12,547 nt of DNA from JBJXGC01 sp046154545 (GTDB lineage Bacteria > Chloroflexota > Dehalococcoidia > Tepidiformales > Tepidiformaceae). Positions 1-6,626 of this stretch are shown here, in pieces. Both the position numbers and the translations under genes were made by a program. The first letter of the stretch is position 1; the number at the start of each line of letters is the position of its first letter. Below the pieces are notes generated by a model. It saw nothing but the letters and a program-made list of their open reading frames with translations. It made no database searches and was not told the DNA's origin. The stretch is from assembly GCA_046154545.1 (NCBI GenBank), contig JBJXGC010000074.1, positions 1-12,547 on the forward strand, read 5' to 3'.

Positions 1-112
1 GGGTGATATCCAGGACGCAATCCAATTCGACACGGGTACCGGCGTCGAAGAGCCAGAAGCGGGCCGATACCACCGGCAGCCCGGTGGCCCGCTCAAACTT
101 GCCGACAATCAC
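1..112 (-). CDS. Retropepsin-like (clan AA) aspartic protease family protein, N-terminal part
   Basis: Only the first 37 codons are present; the gene leaves the window at position 1. It starts with GTG at 112-110, and this GTG shares bases with the TGA stop (111-109) of the upstream DUF5678 gene in a GTGA overlap, so the two are probably translationally coupled. The translation begins MIVGKF, then a strand-rich stretch, then VELDCVLDIT. This layout matches the N-terminus of small bacterial retropepsin-like proteins, which often follow a DUF5678 gene and carry a hydrophobic-hydrophobic-Asp-Thr-Gly active-site loop about 35 residues in. Here the Asp is present (VLD) but the next residues read Ile-Thr rather than Thr-Gly, so the motif looks degenerate and activity is doubtful. 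The identification rests on a short stretch plus gene context. No good Shine-Dalgarno sequence precedes the GTG. Confidence 0.45.
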   Translation of the reverse strand, partial: MIVGKFERATGLPVVSARFWLFDAGTRVELDCVLDIT

Positions 113-417
113 GAGCGCGGAGGGATCGGCGCCGCGATCGCTGTAGCGGGGACGTTGAGCAGGCCCTGACGACGCAACTGCTCGTGCAACTGCTCGATCT
201 GAGCAGCGTGTGCTACGACCTGACAGCCAATCACGGCGACGTACTCCCCAGGGTACACAGCCCGGGCGTCCTCAGCCCGCACCATGTTCCTACCGAAGCT
301 ACGCATCACGGCCGCAGACTCTTCGGCCGTGCCGAAGAGGGCGTCGAGCAGCTCGGGCGTGAGCATCTCGCGGGTGAACTGCTTGCCGTCGAGGCCGGCG
401 GGCGGAAGCTTTGCCAT
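109..417 (-). CDS. DUF5678 domain-containing small protein
   Basis: A 102-residue protein of unknown function. Residues 1-48 are a charged, probably helical lead-in. Residues about 50-87 (ARAVYPGEYVAVIGCQVVAH followed by a helix IEQLHEQLRRQG) match the DUF5678 pattern of 'YPGkyVAv..g.vVahG' plus an amphipathic helix. The tail after residue 88 is Ala/Pro-rich. DUF5678 genes commonly sit just upstream of retropepsin-like genes, as here, and the pair is often discussed as a possible two-gene module, but no function is established. The start ATG (417-415) has GGAG only 2 nt before it, too close to work well. TAAACT lies 6 nt upstream, which suggests a leaderless mRNA. The gene is divergent from the oxidoreductase at 489. 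Confidence 0.72.
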   Translation of the reverse strand: MAKLPPAGLDGKQFTREMLTPELLDALFGTAEESAAVMRSFGRNMVRAEDARAVYPGEYVAVIGCQVVAHAAQIEQLHEQLRRQGLLNVPATAIAAPIPPRS

Positions 418-423
418 TGCTCC

Positions 424-429
424 AGTTTA
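424..429 (-). promoter_or_regulatory. Candidate -10 box (TAAACT) of a leaderless promoter
   Basis: On the minus strand TAAACT (429-424) ends 6 nt before the ATG at 417, which places the expected transcription start at or next to the A of the start codon. No convincing -35 hexamer is seen at 16-18 bp. The call is supported by the same arrangement at four other genes in this window. Confidence 0.45.
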
Positions 430-474
430 TCACGCCGCATTGCCGCCAATGATGCCCGGTGAGCCCCACCCGGG

Positions 475-480
475 TAGAAT
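475..480 (+). promoter_or_regulatory. Candidate -10 box (TAGAAT) of a leaderless promoter
   Basis: TAGAAT ends 8 nt before the ATG at 489. The bases between it and the ATG (CGGCGGCG) contain no Shine-Dalgarno sequence. This spacing fits transcription starting at the start codon, and it favours ATG 489 over an in-frame upstream ATG at 459. No clear -35 element is seen. Confidence 0.45.
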
Positions 481-488
481 CGGCGGCG

Positions 489-1397
489 ATGGACTTTGGC
501 CTCGTAGCGACTAATCAGGCCTGGCTCGATGACGGCGCGCTGGCCGCCATCGACGCCTCGCGCTTCGCGTCGCTCCACGTTGTCGATCACCCGGCCTTCC
601 CCAACCCGGACGCCTGGACCTGGCTGGCATACGCCGCGGCACGGACGACGCGTATCCGGCTGGGCACACACGTCACAGGGGTGCCCTTTCATCACCCCCA
701 GAACCTCGCCCGGCAGGTGGCTACGGTCGATGTCCTCAGCGGCGGACGGACGACCGTCGGCATCGGCACCGGCTACGAACACAGCGACTTCCACCCCTAC
801 GGCTACGTGATGCTCTCCTTCGCCGGACGAGTCGAGTTGCTGGAAGAGACAGTCACGATCATGAAGTCGCTCTGGACGGAGGAGAAGACCGAATACCCTG
901 GTAAGTACTACCACCTCGCCGGTGGCGCGGCCTTCGCCCCGAAACCGGTGCAGCGGCCCCATCCGCCCGTCATCGTCGGGCTCAACCACCCTGGCCTGGC
1001 GCTCAAAGCCGCCGTGCGGGTGGCCGATGGCCTGAATACCTGGCAGCTCGGCCCGGAGCAACTTCGGGAACTCATCCCGGCGGTCAAGCTCGAGTGCATG
1101 GCGGCCGGGCGGCACTTCGAGGCCTTTCAACTGACCAGCGACGTCCTCCTCGCCCGTGGTGCGAGCTCCCAGGCCGCAGGCGACCTCGCCGGCCGCATCG
1201 CCGGCATGGCTCGGGGCTGGGGCCGCTCAGAGAAGGTCACGCGCTGGGACGAAGGCGGCGTCCTCCATGGCGACGCCCAGGCGATGATCGAACAGGCACG
1301 CGCCTTCGAAGCGCTCGGGGTGAGCGAACTCTCGGTGGCCGTAGCCAGCCGCGACGACGTGACCTGGTTTAGCGACGAAGTGATCGCCCGGTACTGA
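489..1397 (+). CDS. LLM-class (luciferase-like, probably F420-dependent) flavin oxidoreductase
   Basis: A 302-residue TIM-barrel oxidoreductase of the bacterial-luciferase-like superfamily. Visible hallmarks are the N-terminal strand MDFGLVATN; HPAFPNPDAWTWLAYAAART and IRLGTHVTGVPFHHP (about 34-70); QNLARQVATVDVLSGGR with the following GIGTGY (71-96), the classic coenzyme-binding block; RVELLEETVTIMKSLWT (114-130); and PKPVQRPHPPVIVGL (151-165). Relatives use reduced F420 or FMN to reduce or oxygenate small organic molecules; the substrate cannot be read from the sequence. The same frame also opens at 459, but that stretch is unlike the family, and ATG 489 starts exactly at the conserved first strand with a -10 box just before it. 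The acetyltransferase gene follows after 58 nt and may be co-transcribed. Confidence 0.88.
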   Translation: MDFGLVATNQAWLDDGALAAIDASRFASLHVVDHPAFPNPDAWTWLAYAAARTTRIRLGTHVTGVPFHHPQNLARQVATVDVLSGGRTTVGIGTGYEHSDFHPYGYVMLSFAGRVELLEETVTIMKSLWTEEKTEYPGKYYHLAGGAAFAPKPVQRPHPPVIVGLNHPGLALKAAVRVADGLNTWQLGPEQLRELIPAVKLECMAAGRHFEAFQLTSDVLLARGASSQAAGDLAGRIAGMARGWGRSEKVTRWDEGGVLHGDAQAMIEQARAFEALGVSELSVAVASRDDVTWFSDEVIARY

Positions 1398-1455
1398 GCC
1401 TCCCGGCTTTCAACCGGAGCCTGGACAGTGAGGGCCAAAGCGTGAGGAGTGCCGC

Positions 1456-2046
1456 GTGTCTGAATCATCGCCATCGATCTGGGAGGGCACCGTCGTCCGC
1501 TTGCGAGCGGTCGAGCCGCATGACTGGCCCCTGTTCTATAAGGACGGCGCTGACACAGAGGCCCAACGGGCGTATGGCGCCGTCCAGTTCCCGGCGAGCA
1601 GCGAGTCAGGCCGGAAATGGGCAGAGCGCGAATCGCTCGCGCACCCGGAAGACGGTTCGTGGCGCTTCGCGGTCGAGACGATCGTCGGTGGGGAACTGGT
1701 GGGGAGCATCAGCACCCACCGCGTTGACCGCAGAAACGGGACGTTCAGCTACGGACTCGGCGTCTTCGGCGAACATCGCCGCAAAGGCTACGCCGCTGAC
1801 GCGATCCTCGTCGTCCTCCGCTACTACTTCACGGAGCTACGCTTCCAGAAGGTGTTCGCTGACGTCTACGACTTCAACGAGAGTTCGCTCAACCTCCATC
1901 GCAAACTCGGGTTCATCGAAGAAGGGCGTCTGCGACGCATGCTCTTCACCCAGGGCCGATACCACGACATGTTCCTCTTCGGCATGACCGCCGAGGAGTT
2001 CTTCGCGCTTCATCCCGGACAGTACCGGCCACCGCCGGCGGAGTGA
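1456..2046 (+). CDS. GNAT family N-acetyltransferase (RimJ/RimL type)
   Basis: A 196-residue protein of the Acetyltransf_3 (RimJ/RimL-like) branch of GNAT enzymes, which transfer acetyl from acetyl-CoA to an amine such as a protein N-terminus, amino acid or drug. It begins IWEGTVVRLRAVEPHDW, typical of the branch. The acetyl-CoA pyrophosphate loop is HRRKGYA (107-113), after a motif-A strand FSYGLGVF (97-104). The C-terminal block reads VYDFNESSLNLHRKLGF (137-153), then EEGRLRRMLFTQGRYHDMFLFGM, the family's usual ending. The start is GTG 1456, with a good Shine-Dalgarno sequence GAGGAG at 1444-1449 six bases before it. It lies 58 nt after the oxidoreductase, with only a weak interrupted hairpin between, so co-transcription is plausible. 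Its stop is 28 nt from the convergent DUF2207 stop. The acceptor substrate is unknown. Confidence 0.88.
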   Translation: MSESSPSIWEGTVVRLRAVEPHDWPLFYKDGADTEAQRAYGAVQFPASSESGRKWAERESLAHPEDGSWRFAVETIVGGELVGSISTHRVDRRNGTFSYGLGVFGEHRRKGYAADAILVVLRYYFTELRFQKVFADVYDFNESSLNLHRKLGFIEEGRLRRMLFTQGRYHDMFLFGMTAEEFFALHPGQYRPPPAE

Positions 2047-2074
2047 GCCGCCGCGAACCGTCCCTGCGCTTTAA

Positions 2075-3982
2075 CTACGCCTGGGGCGCGGCCTCCGCGC
2101 CGAGCATGCGTTCGGCCAGGGCGGCCGCCGCACGCCGCTCGGCCTCGCGCTGCGGCCCGGCGAAGTCCACGCTCACCACGAGGATACGGTCGTCGCGCTT
2201 GATGAAGAGGTTCGCGTCGCCCATCCAGACCGACCCCGGGATGTCCGGCGCGCCCGCGCGGTTGAATTTCTGCGCCGCCCAGAACATCTTCCCCACGGCG
2301 ACCGCGGCCGGCTCGACCGTCAGCACTTCTCCGACCTGCACCTGGTTGCCCTGGTCGTCACTGAAGAGCTGGAACCGCCCTGTCCCGGAAAGCGGGTGGC
2401 GGCCGGCGGTTGGGGCCAGCGGCAGGCCGGTTGCCGCCTCAATGTCCGCGGCGGTCACCAGACTGGCGAGACTCCCCGCCGCCGCCGGCGCCGGCGCCGC
2501 TGTCGCACCCTCGGTGACGGGTGCCGCCGGCGCGGCCCCGAAGACCTCAACCCTGGAAAGGTACTTCAGGCGCGGGCTGGCGGTGACCCGGACCTTCGCG
2601 CCCACGGGCGGCACGGTGACCTTCGGGTTCGGGATGAAGGCGACCGTTTCGAGGTCACGGCCGTTATCGACAGCGAAGCGGCCACCGTAGACCTTCACGA
2701 CTTCGCCTTCGATCACCACCGTCCGGCCAAGGTCGAGGGCGCCGCGATAGAGCCGGACCGCGCCGCGCAGGATCTGGGCTATGAGGATCGCGCCCAGGAG
2801 CGCGATGAAGGCGACGAACCCGATCAGGAACGCTCGAAACGCCCAGGGGTAGTCGGCCTGGAACGTCCCCTGGTCCTCCCAGATCTCCTCCACAAAGTCG
2901 AAGACAACGCCGGCCCCGATCGGCAGGGCGACGAAACCGATGGCGCCGAAGAAGGCCGTCCGGGCGAGTCCTTCGGCGAAGACCTTGAGGGGCCATTCGC
3001 CAAAGCCGAACCGGACGGGATACGCCACCCGGATCTGGCGCCAGACACCGGTGGACCGGCTCCAGGCGACATCAGGTTCTTCGGGCGCCAGGGGGAGCAT
3101 CTCCGCCGCCTCGTGGGCGACGCCGAAGGCCGTTGCATAGCCCATGTACCGCTCCCAGGTGGTCACTGCCGCCGGCGACGCGTTCTCAAAGGCGTTGCTC
3201 TCTTCGAGGTACGTGCGTACCCCCAACCAGTGCTTCGCCGCCTCGCGCCCGGCCGGGGTGTCGCGCAGGTCGCGGAGCGCCGCGATACCGGCCATGCCAA
3301 TGGCCCAGGCGACCAACCCGGCAAACAGCCAGTCAGAACGCGTCATCCCGCTGTCTTCGCTGGCACCTGGCTCGGGCTTCCAGAGGTCCGCCTGGCCGAA
3401 CGCTACCGCGAAGAGGAAGGCGACGATCGCCAGTCCGGCGCCCAGGACGAGGTAATCGTTCGGCGCCCAGCGCGCGCGGGCGAGGCCCCGGTGCTTCACG
3501 TCTGCGATCACAGACTTGTTGAAGCGCTTCATGAAACTCGTGGCGGCGCCGCCTTCACCGATGTGGAGGACCTCGGCCGGGGCCGAGCCGCCCGTCGCCC
3601 GGGCCTTCACGAGGTCGAGCACCTGGCGTTCGTAGTCCGTGAGCTGGTCGTTGCCGGGTTCAGGCCGCACCCGGACGACGATGTTCTTCCCCACGTACTC
3701 TTCGACGCCCAACCAGCGGCGAGCGGCCAGATCGAGCAGCGTGGCCTGGAGGGCGACCCGCGTCAGCTGCCAGCGGTTGATCAGGAGGTTCGCGACTGCT
3801 GGCGGTTCGCCGCGCAGCTCAGTCGTCGCCGGCCCGGCGTCCGGGAGCTTCGGTGCGCTCGCGAGGAAGCGCACCGCGAAGACCAGCGCCCACACGGCCG
3901 CCGCTCCGATGGCCGCCACCAGCAAGAAGTAGGCGAAGCCGTCAAACTGCGGCCCCATCGCGGCGAAGGGCGGAGGCGTCAA
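2075..3982 (-). CDS. DUF2207-family membrane protein lacking the N-terminal extracytoplasmic domain
   Basis: A 635-residue membrane protein. Membrane segments are at about 16-39, 175-196, 217-236, 342-364 and 383-405. The cytoplasmic block WLGVRTYLEESNAFENASP... WERYMGYATAFGVAHEAAEML (252-295) is the hallmark of DUF2207 C-terminal regions. Typical members start with a signal peptide and an extracytoplasmic domain of about 200 residues; here the protein starts at the first membrane helix, so that domain is absent. After the last helix comes a beta-rich stretch (419-480), an Ala/Pro linker (481-503), and an extra domain (about 504-630, LASLVTAADIEAATGLPL...) resembling DUF3558-type domains of actinobacterial lipoproteins. 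Start choice: TTG 3982 follows GGGAG by 4 nt and overlaps the stop of a 26-codon frame (TTGA). ATG 3958 is possible but has no Shine-Dalgarno sequence. Function unknown. Confidence 0.8.
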   Translation of the reverse strand: MTPPPFAAMGPQFDGFAYFLLVAAIGAAAVWALVFAVRFLASAPKLPDAGPATTELRGEPPAVANLLINRWQLTRVALQATLLDLAARRWLGVEEYVGKNIVVRVRPEPGNDQLTDYERQVLDLVKARATGGSAPAEVLHIGEGGAATSFMKRFNKSVIADVKHRGLARARWAPNDYLVLGAGLAIVAFLFAVAFGQADLWKPEPGASEDSGMTRSDWLFAGLVAWAIGMAGIAALRDLRDTPAGREAAKHWLGVRTYLEESNAFENASPAAVTTWERYMGYATAFGVAHEAAEMLPLAPEEPDVAWSRSTGVWRQIRVAYPVRFGFGEWPLKVFAEGLARTAFFGAIGFVALPIGAGVVFDFVEEIWEDQGTFQADYPWAFRAFLIGFVAFIALLGAILIAQILRGAVRLYRGALDLGRTVVIEGEVVKVYGGRFAVDNGRDLETVAFIPNPKVTVPPVGAKVRVTASPRLKYLSRVEVFGAAPAAPVTEGATAAPAPAAAGSLASLVTAADIEAATGLPLAPTAGRHPLSGTGRFQLFSDDQGNQVQVGEVLTVEPAAVAVGKMFWAAQKFNRAGAPDIPGSVWMGDANLFIKRDDRILVVSVDFAGPQREAERRAAAALAERMLGAEAAPQA

Positions 3983-4059
3983 GAGGCTCCCGCCCGGGTG
4001 GCGCGGTGCAGCCAGCGGCCACGCGGCCTGGACTCGTCGATTGTGGTGGACTGCGTCAT
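3979..4059 (-). other. Possible 26-codon upstream frame coupled to the DUF2207 gene
   Basis: An ATG at 4059-4057 opens a frame of 26 codons (begins MTQSTTIDES, ends RAGAS) that stops with TGA at 3981-3979. That TGA shares bases with the TTG start of the DUF2207 gene (TTGA). It could be a leader peptide that couples translation, or the remnant of a lost N-terminal region, or chance. No homology is recognisable and no Shine-Dalgarno sequence is seen. Confidence 0.2.
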
Positions 4060-4093
4060 GCCCCGGACCCCTGCTAAGCTCGCCGCATTATCA

Positions 4094-4111
4094 GGCCCGC
4101 CCGCCCGGGCC
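4094..4111 (+). promoter_or_regulatory. Small GC hairpin upstream of the WrbA-type gene
   Basis: GGCCCG (4094-4099) pairs with CGGGCC (4106-4111) across a 6-base loop, ending 2-3 nt before the Shine-Dalgarno GAGGAAG (4114-4120). It could influence ribosome access in the 5' leader of the gene at 4125. At 68% GC such a repeat may also be chance. Confidence 0.25.
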
Positions 4112-4124
4112 GCGAGGAAGCAAT

Positions 4125-4718
4125 GTGAGCAAGGTCGCAGTCATCTATTACAGCGCAACCGGCAACGTCTACCGGCTGGCCGAAGCGATCGCGGAAGGCG
4201 CCACCGAGGCGGGCGCGGAGGTGCGGCTGCGGCGCATCCCTGAACTCGCGGCGGCCGGCGTCATCGCCGCCAACAAGAAGTGGCAGGCGCACGTCGAGGC
4301 CGCGGCTGCCGTCCCGGAAGCGGGGCTGGACGACCTCGAGTGGGCCGACGCCGCTGTCTTCGGGTCGCCCACCCGCTTCGGGAACATCTCGGCCGCGCTC
4401 AAACACTACATCGACCAGTGCGGCGGTCTCTGGGCCCAGGGCAAACTCGCGGGCAAGGTGGTGAGCGGCTTCACCAGTGCCTCGACCGCCCATGGCGGCC
4501 TCGAAAGTACGCTGCTGGCGCTCTACAACACCTTCTATAGCTGGGGCTGCATCATCGTCCCGCCGGGCTATGCCGACCCAATCCAGATGCAGTCGGGCAA
4601 CCCGTATGGGGCCTCGTTCGTGGCCAGGAGCGGGACGGTCCCGGGCGAGGTGGAACTCGCCGCCGCCCGCTTCCAGGGGAAGCGCACGGCTCAGATCGCA
4701 GCGAAGCTGGCACACTGA
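4125..4718 (+). CDS. wrbA: WrbA-type flavodoxin-fold NAD(P)H:quinone oxidoreductase
   Basis: A 197-residue flavoprotein of the WrbA family, which binds FMN and reduces quinones by two electrons with NAD(P)H, limiting semiquinone and reactive-oxygen formation. The FMN phosphate loop is YYSATGNVYRLAEAI (8-22). The second FMN loop is GSPTRFGNISAALKHYID (80-97), with the family-typical PTRFGN. The third is FTSASTAHGGLESTL (116-130), matching the family's 'HGG.E.T'. The family's C-terminal region follows (VPPGYADPIQMQSGNPYGAS, about 145-164). Length equals the usual ~200 residues. Start is GTG 4125 with GAGGAAG (4114-4120) at good spacing; an ATG at 4123 is out of frame and stops at once. It is divergent from the DUF2207 gene and separated from the kinase gene by 114 nt containing a hairpin. 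Confidence 0.9.
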   Translation: MSKVAVIYYSATGNVYRLAEAIAEGATEAGAEVRLRRIPELAAAGVIAANKKWQAHVEAAAAVPEAGLDDLEWADAAVFGSPTRFGNISAALKHYIDQCGGLWAQGKLAGKVVSGFTSASTAHGGLESTLLALYNTFYSWGCIIVPPGYADPIQMQSGNPYGASFVARSGTVPGEVELAAARFQGKRTAQIAAKLAH

Positions 4719-4745
4719 GCGCAAAATCAGTACCGGGGCGACAAC

Positions 4746-4771
4746 AGCCTGGCATGCATCAGGGCCAGGCT
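4746..4771 (+). terminator. Hairpin between the wrbA-type gene and the kinase gene
   Basis: AGCCTGGC (4746-4753) pairs perfectly with GCCAGGCT (4764-4771) over a 10-base loop, 28 nt after the wrbA stop. No T-run follows, so it is not a classical intrinsic terminator; it may be a U-less terminator, an RNA stabiliser or an operator for the kinase promoter. The following AT-richer stretch (4780-4815, including TATCAT at 4798 and TAAGTT at 4809) is the likeliest promoter region for the kinase gene. Confidence 0.35.
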
Positions 4772-4832
4772 CAGCAGCCCTAATAAGGCGATTCATCTAT
4801 CATCGAGATAAGTTCATGGGAGGTGCCGCGAC

Positions 4833-6626
4833 GTGGGCGCTACCTTGTCCCATCGCCCGGGTGGGCGATCGTGGCGGCGCGCGACGGCGCGACTGTGGGG
4901 AAACGGCAGTCGCACGGGGATCGTCATCGTCCTGCTCCTGGTCCTCACGATTGGCACCGGGGTGACACTCGGGGCCGCCCTGACAGTTGAGCGGGAGCAC
5001 CGCCGGCAGGCCGATGTCCGCCTGGACCGGCTCGTCGAACGGGCCGAAGCCGCCCTCAACACACGCTTCCGGGCCTATGAGGATGCACTGCGGGCTGGGG
5101 CCGCGCTGTTTATGGCGAGCAACGCTGTGACCCCAGGGGAATGGACCCGGTTCGCTGAGGCGATCGACGTCACCGGCCGTTACCCGGGTGTCAACGGCAT
5201 GGGCGTCATCTTCCCGGTAGCGGCCGATGAACGAAGGACCTTCCTGGCGAAGGTCCGCGCCGAGCTTGACCCGGCTTTCGAGATCAGGCGCCTCGCCGCG
5301 GGGCCGGATGCGGCGGACATGTTCGTCAGCACGTATATCGAGCCCTATGCCGGTAACGAGGCGGCGCGCGGTTTCGATATGGGAAGCGAAAGCAACCGGC
5401 GGGTGGCGATCGAGCGGGCGCGCGACACGGGCCGGACGACCATGGCGAGGCCGATCACACTGGTCCAGGACTCCGACGGGTTCCTGGTCTATGTCCCCTT
5501 CTACCGCGCTGGCGCTCCGCTGGATTCCGTGGAAGCGCGACGGGCCGCCATTCAGGGATTCGTCTACGCCCCGTTCGTCGCCGCCAATTTCCTTGAGGAG
5601 GCTATCGGCGGTTTTGCGGCGGACGTTGGCATCCGCGTATTCGACGCCGCGACGCTTGGTGACAGCCATGCCGTGTTCGAATCGGGCGACCCGTTCGCCC
5701 GCGCCGAAGCGGATCGCGCCATCCACGTAATGTTTGGCGGCGAAGGGTTCGATCTGGAGTTCCACAAATCCGCCGCCTTCGACAGTGGCGAGTTCCACGT
5801 GCAGGTGATCCTGGCAGCGGGCGCCGCAACCACGTTCGCACTGGCCGCTCTCGGACTCGTGGTCAGGCTGGCCAGGCGTGCGCGGCTCCGCGCCAGGAGA
5901 GCCGAGAACGCTGCCCAACACCAGGGAGACCTTGTCAACCTCGCCTCACACGAGCTCCGAAACCCACTCGCCATCCTGAGCCTGTCGGCCGAGATGCTCC
6001 AGGCCGAAGCGGCGCTCCTCGGCGCGGTCGACCTCGCCGATGCGGCCGCCGCTGCATACGCCGCCGCCGGACGGGCGGAGGCGGTGGTCACGGAGTTGCT
6101 CGACCTCAGCCGCCTCGACGCCGACCGCCTCCGCCTTGATGTTGCCTCTACGCCACTGGCACCCGCTATCGACAACGCTATCTCCCTCACCACGGCTCAG
6201 TGGGGCGACCGGCCGCTTGCGGTGTCGCCCGCCGCCAGCGGCAGCGTGGTCCTCGCTGACCCCGACCGCCTCGCCATCATCCTCCGGAACATGGTCGATA
6301 ACGCCTTCAAATACTCACCGCCGGGTACGGCGGTGAGTATCGACGTAGACGGCGTGGGCGACGATCGGGTCAGTGTTACGGTGAGCGACCAGGGCCCCGG
6401 GGTTACCGACGCCGACCGCGCCGCCGTCTTCGATCGGTTCGCCCGGTCAGAGGCGACCGCCCACGCCGGTGGCCTGGGGATCGGGCTCTACCTTTCCCGG
6501 GAGCTTGCGCGGAGGATGGGAGGCGAACTCGAACTCCTCCCACGGCACCCGCATGGCGGCGCGCGCTTCCGGCTCGTCCTGCGCGGGCGTGGGGTTGGCG
6601 CTTCGCCGGAGCCGGCCTATGCCTGA
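4833..6626 (+). CDS. CHASE-domain membrane sensor histidine kinase
   Basis: A 597-residue sensor kinase. TM1 is about 28-51. An extracytoplasmic CHASE domain spans about 75-310; hallmarks are RYPGVNGMGVIFPV (116-129) and GFDMGSESNRRVAIERARDTG (180-200). TM2 is about 325-346. A short linker leads to HisKA with NLASHELRNPLA (369-380; phospho-acceptor His373). The ATPase domain shows the N box RNMVDNAFKYSPPG (485-498), G1 DQGPG (519-523) and G2 GLGIGLYLS (547-555). CHASE domains sense small extracellular ligands (cytokinins in plants); the bacterial ligand is unknown. There is no HAMP or PAS domain. The HisKA second helix has an unusual alanine-rich run (403-412). Start is GTG 4833 with GGAGGT at 4819-4824; an ATG at 4816 is out of frame. 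The 3' end overlaps the response regulator by 8 nt. Confidence 0.93.
   Translation: MGATLSHRPGGRSWRRATARLWGNGSRTGIVIVLLLVLTIGTGVTLGAALTVEREHRRQADVRLDRLVERAEAALNTRFRAYEDALRAGAALFMASNAVTPGEWTRFAEAIDVTGRYPGVNGMGVIFPVAADERRTFLAKVRAELDPAFEIRRLAAGPDAADMFVSTYIEPYAGNEAARGFDMGSESNRRVAIERARDTGRTTMARPITLVQDSDGFLVYVPFYRAGAPLDSVEARRAAIQGFVYAPFVAANFLEEAIGGFAADVGIRVFDAATLGDSHAVFESGDPFARAEADRAIHVMFGGEGFDLEFHKSAAFDSGEFHVQVILAAGAATTFALAALGLVVRLARRARLRARRAENAAQHQGDLVNLASHELRNPLAILSLSAEMLQAEAALLGAVDLADAAAAAYAAAGRAEAVVTELLDLSRLDADRLRLDVASTPLAPAIDNAISLTTAQWGDRPLAVSPAASGSVVLADPDRLAIILRNMVDNAFKYSPPGTAVSIDVDGVGDDRVSVTVSDQGPGVTDADRAAVFDRFARSEATAHAGGLGIGLYLSRELARRMGGELELLPRHPHGGARFRLVLRGRGVGASPEPAYA
6311..6340 (+). repeat. 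Perfect 13-bp inverted repeat inside the kinase gene
   Basis: Arms at 6311-6323 (ATACTCACCGCCG) and 6328-6340 (CGGCGGTGAGTAT) are exact reverse complements, separated by only GGTA. It lies in the coding sequence right after the N box (residues about 494-503, YSPPGTAVSI). The predicted RNA hairpin would be very stable. No T-run follows. Confidence 0.8.

Noticed and set aside
306..1130. Minus-strand 274-codon open frame
   Set aside because: Antisense to the LLM-class oxidoreductase and running out of frame into the DUF5678 gene; no family features.
1398..1455. Possible hairpin CTCC(C)GG / CCGGAG between the oxidoreductase and acetyltransferase genes
   Set aside because: Only six pairs with a bulge and no T-run; too weak to call a terminator, so the two genes may be co-transcribed.
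2396..4243. Plus-strand 615-codon open frame
   Set aside because: It lies antisense to the DUF2207 gene. The translation is Gly/Arg/Asp-rich with no domain or membrane pattern, as expected for a GC-rich shadow frame.
4800..5921. Minus-strand 373-codon open frame
   Set aside because: Antisense to the CHASE kinase gene, which has full domain and motif support; the shadow has low-complexity charged composition.
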